This document shows positions 15,362-23,000 of a stretch of 29,517 nt of DNA, piece after piece (position 1 is the first letter of the stretch; each line of letters opens with the position of its first letter). The notes under the pieces were generated by a model that searched no databases, was not told the origin of the DNA, and saw only the letters and a list, made by a program, of their open reading frames with translations. A program made the translations under genes and the position numbers. Source of the DNA: JAXHUA01 sp034189695 (lineage in GTDB: Bacteria > Chloroflexota > Dehalococcoidia > E44-bin15); contig JAXHUA010000138.1 in the NCBI GenBank assembly GCA_034189695.1, forward strand, positions 1 through 29,517, given 5' to 3'.

Positions 15362-15934
15362 CTAGCCCTCCCGCACCGCTTCGGAGGCGCGCTTGAAAGC
15401 CTCAAGGTTCCTCTCGGCCGCCTCCGAATTCATCCTGGTATTGAAACGATGCTTGAGCTCCCGTTCTACCGTGTCTTTGTCAACTACCTCCATCGCACTG
15501 AGCAGCGCGCCCACCATCGGGGTGTTGGTGACGTTGCGCTTGATGGTGTCCAGGGCGAGCCTGGTGGCATCCAACGTGAGGACCCGGCCCTTGTGGAAGT
15601 GCAGCTTCTCGCGCACCTCCGCGGGGGAAAGTGGGGTGTTGACCAAGAGCAACCCATCGTCATCAAGACCCTGTGCGACATCGACGACTCCAAGCAAGGT
15701 TGGGTCGAGGACTACCACAGCGTCTGGCTCGGTAATCTGATGGTGCTGCTTTATGGGTGACGAACTGATCCTGGTATATGCGCGAATCGGGGCCCCCATG
15801 CGTTCAGCCCCATAGTCCGGAAACGCTTGAAAGTACTTGCCTTCGTGTAACGCTGCTTCAGCCAGAAGCTCGCTGGCAGTCACCGCGCCCTGGCCACCAC
15901 GTCCATGCCACCGGATCTCAACAAGGTCGCTCAT
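15362..15934 (-). CDS. porG: 2-oxoacid:ferredoxin oxidoreductase, gamma subunit (PorG-like)
   Basis: The protein has 190 residues from the chosen start. MSDLVEIRWHGRGGQGAVTASELLAEAA is the classic gamma-subunit opening, with the glycine-rich loop that contributes to the CoA site. FPDYGAERMGAPIRAYTRIS is the next conserved block. The frame can be extended 13 codons upstream to a GTG at 15973, but that would run into the tRNA-Arg gene and lose the family start, so ATG 15934 is used. Its ribosome site (AGAAAGAAAG) is weak. First protein gene of the por block; it starts 39 nt after the tRNA. Confidence 0.93.
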   Translation of the reverse strand: MSDLVEIRWHGRGGQGAVTASELLAEAALHEGKYFQAFPDYGAERMGAPIRAYTRISSSPIKQHHQITEPDAVVVLDPTLLGVVDVAQGLDDDGLLLVNTPLSPAEVREKLHFHKGRVLTLDATRLALDTIKRNVTNTPMVGALLSAMEVVDKDTVERELKHRFNTRMNSEAAERNLEAFKRASEAVREG

Positions 15935-15972
15935 TCGCTTTCTTTCTAGCCTGACTATCAGATACGCAGTCA

Positions 15973-16044
15973 CGCCCCTGGAGGGAATCGAACCCTCGCT
16001 TCCAGCTCCGGAGGCTGGCGCTCTATCCGCTGAGCTACAGGGGC
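15973..16044 (-). tRNA. tRNA-Arg (anticodon CCG)
   Basis: On the minus strand the acceptor GCCCCTG pairs with CAGGGGC, the D arm is GCTC...GAGC, the anticodon stem CCAGC/GCTGG encloses CTCCGGA with anticodon CCG (Arg, CGG codons), and the T arm is GAGGG-TTCGATT-CCCTC. The discriminator is G and CCA is not encoded. It lies between the end of the ATPase operon and porG, with a TATAAT just upstream, and could be co-transcribed with por. Confidence 0.97.
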
Positions 16045-16061
16045 TGTTGCACTAAGCTACG

Positions 16062-16067
16062 ATTATA
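16062..16067 (-). promoter_or_regulatory. -10 element for tRNA-Arg and possibly the por block
   Basis: A perfect TATAAT on the minus strand (16067-16062) places the start of transcription near 16055, about 11 nt before tRNA-Arg. The -35 is poor. Since no other promoter was seen before porG (39-nt gap), the por-prpD-reductase block may be read from here. Confidence 0.45.
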
Positions 16068-16092
16068 ACCTATCTGTGTTCTTCTCGCATAG

Positions 16093-16530
16093 TCAGTGCA
16101 GGGATTCGTGGAGGAAAACATACTGGGTTGTCGTCTTGAGGGTCTTCCTCAGGAGTGCCAACTGCGGCTTGTATATTCTGATCCTTCCCCGCTCAGATGT
16201 GACTGGCATGTTGAGGACAGTTGACGTAACCTTCTCCTCCACCTGTCCTCGGCACACTACCGCCGCCTCAGTCCGGTCTCCCCCCACTTCTATGATCATG
16301 GGCAACAATAGCGCCTCCTGCTCATCAGGACTCGTGATTTCCGCACAGTACTCAAGCTCTTTTCTCTTGAAGAGATGGAAGCTACCGTCGGTGCACATGA
16401 CGTGAGGGTAATCCTCGCATAGTAGACCGGACAGCGGTTTCTGACTCGCCGGCAGCGCAGCGTTCACCAATCTGAGTTCGCTTCGCAGGCATTCCTGAAG
16501 CATCTTCTCATACGTGGGGTCGCCAGCCAT
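16093..16530 (-). CDS. UPF0216 (DUF61)-like protein at the end of the ATPase operon
   Basis: The protein has 145 residues, soluble, without membrane segments. The pattern of an N-terminal RSELRLVNAALPASQKPLSGLL, then PHVMCTDGSFHLFKRKELEYCA, then LLLPMIIEV and a GxxExKVTS-like segment matches what I recall of UPF0216 (DUF61), a small family known mostly from archaea and of unknown function. It has a 30-residue C-terminal extension rich in Lys, Arg and Leu. It begins 4 nt after the subunit D gene with a GAGGA ribosome site, so it belongs to the ATPase transcript, where Methanosarcina has a further small gene. Whether it is an ATPase partner or an archaeal passenger cannot be told. The family call is from memory and needs a profile search. 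Confidence 0.6.
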   Translation of the reverse strand: MAGDPTYEKMLQECLRSELRLVNAALPASQKPLSGLLCEDYPHVMCTDGSFHLFKRKELEYCAEITSPDEQEALLLPMIIEVGGDRTEAAVVCRGQVEEKVTSTVLNMPVTSERGRIRIYKPQLALLRKTLKTTTQYVFLHESLH

Positions 16531-16534
16531 TCCT

Positions 16535-17164
16535 CTACCCCCGTCCGACCAGCATCTTTACACGCTTCAACCGTCCTTTCTCTTCCCTATCCCTTTCCTC
16601 GAACTTCATGATCAAGTAGCTAATGGTCACCTGCAACGAAGGGATTATTATGTACTCGAGGGCGTTGGTTATCCTTTTCGTCCGGTTTATCTCCATCCCC
16701 AGCAGCTCCAGTCCGCGTTGGAGCTCGGCCAGTTCGACCATTGCCTGGAGACATTTCCCAAACAGTTGCGAGGCGTGGTCCAACGACGCGGAGGTGTCGA
16801 CCAGATTGTAACCTGTCGCCGGGTCGTCGCGACCAGCCAGCTCAAAGGAGGGAATCCTGACACCGGCTATGTTTCTTGAACCGGCGACGACTTTCGGGTC
16901 AGACTCAGTTGCCATGAATTCCTTCTCCAGGGCTATGTACCCATGATACCCCGTGGCAATCGACAACGCCTTGTAAGCCTCAGCGAGCACGTCAACGAGT
17001 CTCTGCTTGGCTGCCACCGTCTCTCTCGTTGCCTGCAGGAACTCCATGGTCAGTATCGTCAGCCTGTCCTTCAGTATCTTCTGCACCCTCTCGGCCAACG
17101 AGAGCCTGCGTTTCAGCTTTACGAGCTCGGTCTTTGTCGGTCTGACCTTGATAAGTTGTGGCAT
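16535..17164 (-). CDS. atpD: V/A-type ATPase subunit D
   Basis: The protein has 209 residues, normal for subunit D, the coiled-coil central shaft that rotates inside the A3B3 head. The N-terminal helix begins PQLIKVRPTKTELVKLKRRL, matching the family pattern (xPTKxELxxLKxxL). The long C-terminal helix includes LGMEINRTKRITNALEYIIIPSL, the signature of the second shaft helix, and ends in a charged tail. It starts 9 nt after the subunit B stop. The ribosome site is somewhat distant (GAGG about 12 nt upstream), which may lower its yield relative to A and B, in keeping with one copy per complex. Confidence 0.96.
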   Translation of the reverse strand: MPQLIKVRPTKTELVKLKRRLSLAERVQKILKDRLTILTMEFLQATRETVAAKQRLVDVLAEAYKALSIATGYHGYIALEKEFMATESDPKVVAGSRNIAGVRIPSFELAGRDDPATGYNLVDTSASLDHASQLFGKCLQAMVELAELQRGLELLGMEINRTKRITNALEYIIIPSLQVTISYLIMKFEERDREEKGRLKRVKMLVGRG

Positions 17165-17173
17165 TTGTGCGGA

Positions 17174-18592
<1,419 letters not shown>

Positions 18593-18634
18593 TGTAGCCT
18601 CCTTGTTTCACCCTGTTGGTCGTCGTTTCACTCC

Positions 18635-20386
18635 TCAGGCCGCCCCTTTGCCGGTTATCAGGGTCTCTTCCATCTCGGAGCGCAGTTCCGCGACCCTTTG
18701 TCGGAAGTCATTGTTGGGTATGTCCTTCATCCGTGAGATTCTGTAGACTATAGGTGATGAGCGGATGCTGTCAATGCCCAGCCCCGAACTCAACATCTCC
18801 TGAGCCAGTTCGTAGAACCTCACAATGGTCTTCAGCATGAGGCCGGCCTTCTCCGGCGTGCAGTAGGTATCGACTTCATGGTACGCGCTTTGCTGGAGGA
18901 AGTCCTCGCGTATCATCTTGGCGACGAGCAGCAGCAGCTTGTCGCCTTCGGGCAAAGCTTCGGGGCCCACCAGTCTTACGATCTCCTCCAGCTCGGCCTC
19001 CTGCTGGAGTATCTTCAGAGCCGTGGCCCTGGTGTCCATCCACCCTGGATCGGCCTCGTCCCACCAGTCTTTGACTGCATCAACGTACAGGCTGTAACTG
19101 GTGAGCCAGCTGATGGCCGGGAAATGCCTCTTGTTGGCGAGGGAGACGTCCAGGGCATACAGGGCATCGACTATTCTCAGGCTGTTCTGAGTCACCGGTT
19201 CGCTGAAGTCGGCTCCAGGAGGACTCACAGCGCCAGCCACCGTGATCGACCCCGCCCTTTCTGGACTGCCCACGCACTGGACCATTCCCGCCCTCTCGTA
19301 AAAGGTCGAAAGGCGCGAACCCAGGTAGGACGGGAAGCCCTCCTCTCCGGGCATTTCCTCAAGTCTGCCGCCCATTTCTCTCATGGCCTCAGCCCACCGC
19401 GAGGTTGAGTCTGCAACCAGCAGGACGTCATAGCCCATGTCCCTGAAGTACTCAGCCATGGTGATGCCGACGAAGATGCTTGCTTCTCTGGCCACAACAG
19501 GCATGTTGGAGGTGTTGGCGATGAATATCTCCTTCTCTTGCAGCAGCCTTCCGGTGTGGGGTTCCCTGAGTTGCCGGAAGCTCTGGAGCACGTCAGACAT
19601 CTCATTGCCTCTCTCGCCGCAGCCAATATAGATGTTGAGATGCGTCTGGGCCCATCTCACCAGCTGTTGCATAGCGACAGTCTTTCCGGTGCCGAAGCCT
19701 CCAGGTATTGAAGCCTTGCCGCCGAGAGCGAGGGGGAACATGTAGTCCAGAATGCGCATACCGGTCGTAAGCAGGCCCGAAGGATCGAGCCTCTTGCTGT
19801 AAGGCCTCGGTTTCCGGACTGGCCACTCCTGCATCAGAGTGAGTTCCACCGGTTTGCCGTCCTGCTCCACCTGCGCTACAGGCTCCTCGACCGTGTACTG
19901 GCCTTCACGTATTTCCTTAATGACGCCTTCGACGCCCGCTGGCACCATTATTCTGTGTTCAATGAGTCCTGTCTCGGGAACGGTGCCGATGATGTCGCCG
20001 GTGGCGACCGTGTCGCCGACCTTGGCTGTGGGTGTGAAATGCCACTTCTTGTCGCGCGGGAGTGCCGCCGCCTTCGCGCCACGTTTGATGAAGGAGCCGG
20101 TATCCTCAGCCAGTGCAAGCAAGGACTTCTGAAGTCCGTCGTAGATGGCCCCGACCATCCCTGGGCCCAACTCGGCGCTGAGGATTCTCCCTGTTCCCCT
20201 CACGATTTCGCCGGTCCTCAGTCCCAAGGTGTCCTCGTGCACCTGAATAATCGCTTTGTCCCCTTCCAGTCCTATGACCTCCCCCACCAGCCCTTCCTCT
20301 CCCGTTTCGACGATCTCGTAGACCTGGGAACCCTTCATGTCGTCGGCAATAACCAGCGGACCGGATACTCTCCATATTCTGCCCAT
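18635..20386 (-). CDS. atpA: V/A-type ATPase catalytic subunit A
   Basis: The protein has 583 residues, the length of archaeal/bacterial A subunits. It holds the catalytic ATP site. In order: N-terminal barrel with the start GRIWRVSGPLVIAD; the non-homologous region typical of A (about 110-190); P-loop PGGFGTGKT (228-236); the catalytic Glu region GERGNEM; Walker B LLVADSTSRWAEA; and EEMPGEEGFPSYLGSRL. The P-loop differs from the usual PGPFG(S/A)GKT in having Gly for the second Pro and Thr before GKT. An AGGAGG site lies 8 nt upstream of the ATG. It follows atpF after a 109-nt gap that holds a repeat-like element. No lesion is seen, so the enzyme should be active as an ATP synthase or pump. 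Confidence 0.97.
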   Translation of the reverse strand: MGRIWRVSGPLVIADDMKGSQVYEIVETGEEGLVGEVIGLEGDKAIIQVHEDTLGLRTGEIVRGTGRILSAELGPGMVGAIYDGLQKSLLALAEDTGSFIKRGAKAAALPRDKKWHFTPTAKVGDTVATGDIIGTVPETGLIEHRIMVPAGVEGVIKEIREGQYTVEEPVAQVEQDGKPVELTLMQEWPVRKPRPYSKRLDPSGLLTTGMRILDYMFPLALGGKASIPGGFGTGKTVAMQQLVRWAQTHLNIYIGCGERGNEMSDVLQSFRQLREPHTGRLLQEKEIFIANTSNMPVVAREASIFVGITMAEYFRDMGYDVLLVADSTSRWAEAMREMGGRLEEMPGEEGFPSYLGSRLSTFYERAGMVQCVGSPERAGSITVAGAVSPPGADFSEPVTQNSLRIVDALYALDVSLANKRHFPAISWLTSYSLYVDAVKDWWDEADPGWMDTRATALKILQQEAELEEIVRLVGPEALPEGDKLLLLVAKMIREDFLQQSAYHEVDTYCTPEKAGLMLKTIVRFYELAQEMLSSGLGIDSIRSSPIVYRISRMKDIPNNDFRQRVAELRSEMEETLITGKGAA

Positions 20387-20410
20387 GCCTTCGGCCTCCT
20401 AACTTCCTGT

Positions 20411-20482
20411 CGTCGCGAAGGGTACGGGGACAGGGCACTCCCGAGAATGGTCGCGACGTGCCACACTCCGCTCGCAATGACA
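20411..20482. repeat. interspersed repeat-like element between atpF and atpA
   Basis: The minus strand reads TGTCATTGCGAGCGGAG (20482-20466), a sequence type that recurs as a dispersed palindromic repeat in many bacterial genomes. It is followed by an 8-bp inverted repeat: CGTCGCGA at 20411-20418 and TCGCGACG at 20451-20458 on the plus strand. Only one arm of the usual GTCATTGCGAG...CTCGCAATGAC element is present, so it may be a decayed copy. It lies inside the ATPase operon and would form structure in the mRNA. No second copy was found in this window. Confidence 0.4.
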
Positions 20483-20495
20483 AGGAATCAACATC

Positions 20496-20849
20496 TCAAA
20501 TCTCTATGTCGAAACCTATGGATTCTCTCACGAATGCCTTGTAGTACTCCCTGACATCTCCGTACGTCGTGCCGGACTTGGATGGGACTTCGATGATAAC
20601 GGGAGTGACCTGCTTGCTCCTTCTGACACGGGTCACCAGCTCCCCGGCGTATTCCACATAGTCTTCTAGTATCAGAATGGTGCCCACGTTGGGATCGTCC
20701 AGGTAGCCGGTCAATGCCTTCCTGACCTCTTCGCCGGCGTCCGATTCCTCCGTTACAACGTGGTACCTGCTGACGCCGGCCAGCCTGAGTCCACTGACGA
20801 GGTCTTCATCTCCTATCACCACTACGTCGAGCTGTCTGGGAGGCATCAT
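20496..20849 (-). CDS. atpF: V/A-type ATPase subunit F
   Basis: The protein has 117 residues, typical for subunit F, the small CheY-like Rossmann protein at the base of the rotor that regulates coupling. Family blocks: LDVVVIGDEDLVSGLRLAGV, GTILILEDYVEYA and TPVIIEVPSKSG. The open frame runs 37 codons further upstream inside atpC, but the ATG at 20849 forms an ATGA overlap with the atpC stop and yields the standard N-terminus. The C-terminus includes the short helix (YKAFVRESIGFDIEI) that contacts the head. Confidence 0.93.
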   Translation of the reverse strand: MMPPRQLDVVVIGDEDLVSGLRLAGVSRYHVVTEESDAGEEVRKALTGYLDDPNVGTILILEDYVEYAGELVTRVRRSKQVTPVIIEVPSKSGTTYGDVREYYKAFVRESIGFDIEI

Positions 20850-21892
20850 GGTCGCACCACCAGGTAGTCTTTGATCTCTTCCACAGGCACACGATCCACA
20901 ATCGCCTTCAGAATGAGCCTTACGTTGCGTACCTCGGTCTCCTTCAGGACCAGATACCATGCCATCACCAGCGGCGACATCAGCCTCGGCGACAGCATCT
21001 CCTCAAGCAGCTTGAACTTGTGCTTGTCGACGATCTCCTGTACGGTGGCAATGCTTTCCGTCTTGTCGTAGGCGCTTGCTATCTCGCTCGCTATCTCGCG
21101 ATACCGGGCGTTTTCGAGTTTCTGGGGGATGTCGCCAAGCTTTGAGGACAGCATATCCCTCACGGTGGTCTGATTGATGAGATACCCACCGGGTATGGCA
21201 TAGTCGGCGGCGTCAGTTCCCATCCCTTCAACGATGGCTCTACAGGCAATCTGCAGGTTTGTAAGGTCAATGATGAAGCCGAAGGCCCTCGACAGCAGGT
21301 CACCGTTGCCTGTGGCTCTTGCGGTGCTCAGCATGTTCGCGAAGTACTCGCCGTCCAACTTGGACTCAGCCAAGAGCCTGGGCTTGCCTTCTCCAGTGAT
21401 GTTCTTCTCCTGCTCCTGGAGGATGTCGGCGTAGTTGCCGAGCTTGCATGTGGTCAGAATCTCCACAATGTCGTTCAGGTTCTCGGCCTGGGCAAGAGTG
21501 TCCAGCAATCCGCGGCTCTGAATAACGCCGACGGGGACCATGCGGAGCTGCCTGCCAGCCGAGACAGCCCGCAAGGCGGTCTTGACGTTCAGGACGTCGT
21601 ACTTCACGACGTAAGCTCTCAATAGCCTGGACATGCCGGATGGCAGTAGCTTGAACCATTCCAGGCGCTCGATGCATTTACGAAAGTACGCCCACAGATG
21701 TACTTCGATGTCATCGAAGGTCCTCATCGGGACCTCTTCAAGGTAGCTCCCAATGTCGGTGTCCTTGATTACGCCCAGGGCATCCTGAATATCCGATGCT
21801 CTCAGCAGGCGAGTGACGTGCTCGGAGACTACAAGCCTGGCCTCCTCACCTTTCAGATATGCGGATGTAAAGGCGTAACCTGTGCTAATCAA
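20846..21892 (-). CDS. atpC: V/A-type ATPase subunit C (d-like rotor adaptor)
   Basis: The protein has 348 residues, normal for the funnel-shaped subunit that links the central shaft to the proteolipid ring. It is largely helical and soluble. It begins ISTGYAFTSAYLKGEEARLV, with later FDDIEVHLWAYFRK and YVVKYDVLNVKTALRA, which fit the AtpC/NtpC repeat pattern (EKxxDxxxxxxxxxxKYDxxNVKxxLRA). The start codon is TTG at 21892, overlapping the atpE stop as TTGA; no nearby ATG would keep the N-terminal domain. Translation is probably coupled to atpE. Confidence 0.92.
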   Translation of the reverse strand: MISTGYAFTSAYLKGEEARLVVSEHVTRLLRASDIQDALGVIKDTDIGSYLEEVPMRTFDDIEVHLWAYFRKCIERLEWFKLLPSGMSRLLRAYVVKYDVLNVKTALRAVSAGRQLRMVPVGVIQSRGLLDTLAQAENLNDIVEILTTCKLGNYADILQEQEKNITGEGKPRLLAESKLDGEYFANMLSTARATGNGDLLSRAFGFIIDLTNLQIACRAIVEGMGTDAADYAIPGGYLINQTTVRDMLSSKLGDIPQKLENARYREIASEIASAYDKTESIATVQEIVDKHKFKLLEEMLSPRLMSPLVMAWYLVLKETEVRNVRLILKAIVDRVPVEEIKDYLVVRP

Positions 21893-22497
21893 CTCTCGCC
21901 CCGCCGTCCTTTGAATAGCTCTTCAGATATCTCGGGCAGAAGCTTGGGGAGCAACATCTCGAGTCTGGTCTCAAAGGTGTTGTCAATCCTCACCTTCCCC
22001 TCGACATCCTCCGTGACAACGCCTCCCATAGAATCGAGCTCCCTCACTTCCACGATTCTGTCAGCTAGCTTCTTGTCTCCCTTGATGAGCGCCCGTGCCT
22101 TCTTCACATCCCGATGGGGAACGTAGACTCTACCCTTGCCCCCGCCCAGTCCGTCGAGGGCTTCGGCAATCAGGCTTGGGGAGAAGCCTTTGTCCGCCGG
22201 AATCTCAGCGAGGCTCTTCTTCACACCGTCGACTATCTTGGCAACGGCGTCAGCCTTGGCGGCTGAGAGATTCTGGTGTGCTTTGATCGAAGCCTGTGCC
22301 ACAACCCTCGCGCCTTCTTGCTCGGCCTCTTGAAGCGTCTCGCGTTTCTTCTCCTCGATCCTTATGTCGTGCAGCTTCCTGGCCTTCTCGATTTCCTGTT
22401 GTGATTTCCGCTCTGCATCACCTATGACTTGCTGCGCTTCCGCCTCCACCTTGGCGAGTATGGCCTCCCTGATTCTGTCCATGCTGCTGGCCGACAT
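21889..22497 (-). CDS. atpE: V/A-type ATPase subunit E (peripheral stalk)
   Basis: The protein has 202 residues, as in other E subunits. The first half (about 1-105) is a continuous Glu/Lys/Ala-rich coiled coil (AEAQQVIGDAERKSQQEIEK region) that pairs with subunit H as the stator stalk. The second half is the alpha/beta head-binding domain with ELDSMGGVVTEDVEGKVRIDNTFETRLE, the best conserved block of the family. The ribosome site AGAGG overlaps the stop of the proteolipid gene 9 nt upstream. Confidence 0.94.
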   Translation of the reverse strand: MSASSMDRIREAILAKVEAEAQQVIGDAERKSQQEIEKARKLHDIRIEEKKRETLQEAEQEGARVVAQASIKAHQNLSAAKADAVAKIVDGVKKSLAEIPADKGFSPSLIAEALDGLGGGKGRVYVPHRDVKKARALIKGDKKLADRIVEVRELDSMGGVVTEDVEGKVRIDNTFETRLEMLLPKLLPEISEELFKGRRGES

Positions 22498-22506
22498 GAG
22501 AGACCT

Positions 22507-22971
22507 CTACATGACTCCCAACAAGGTGAATGCCATTATGGTGAACACCAGTCCGAGCACGGCTATGAGCTCGACGAACACCGCGAGCATCATCGAGGAG
22601 GTCAGTATGCCGCCCTTTGTCTTGGGGAGGAGCGAGTTGCCCGAGGCGCATACTGAGCCCTGGTATATCGCTGAGGCGGCGAATGCGAAGGCGGCTATGA
22701 GGCACGCGCCCAAGGTCATGAGACCGCCGCCACCTTCAGCTGGCAGGCTGGGCACTACTGATGTCAGCACGAGGATCAGGACGATCAGCCCGTAGAAGGA
22801 CTGCGTCATGGGCAGTGATGACAGGATTATGACGTTTCTGAACTGTCCGCTATCCTCGGACAGAGTGGCCAAGCCAGCCGATGCGGCAATGCCTATTCCG
22901 ATCGCGGAGCCCAACAGGGCACCCGCAAGTGCTAGGGCACCACCAAGGGTTGCCAAGGAATCGGGGCTCAT
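22507..22971 (-). CDS. atpK: V/A-type ATPase proteolipid (subunit K, double hairpin)
   Basis: The protein has 154 residues with four membrane helices (about 7-33, 47-74, 84-111, 121-152), a fused double hairpin as in Enterococcus hirae NtpK. The single essential carboxylate is E134 in helix 4. Helix 2 has LPMTQSFYG (53-61) instead of an acid. The set L53, T56, Q57, Y60, Q104 and E134 matches the Na+ ligands of NtpK (L61, T64, Q65, Y68, Q110, E139) in order and near-identical spacing. One ion site per four helices suggests a pump-like ratio, and the ligands suggest Na+ rather than H+. A GGAGGTGA ribosome site fits the high copy number of this subunit. Confidence 0.95.
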   Translation of the reverse strand: MSPDSLATLGGALALAGALLGSAIGIGIAASAGLATLSEDSGQFRNVIILSSLPMTQSFYGLIVLILVLTSVVPSLPAEGGGGLMTLGACLIAAFAFAASAIYQGSVCASGNSLLPKTKGGILTSSMMLAVFVELIAVLGLVFTIMAFTLLGVM

Positions 22972-23000
22972 CTTTCACCTCCATTGGTTTCCTTTCTCAT

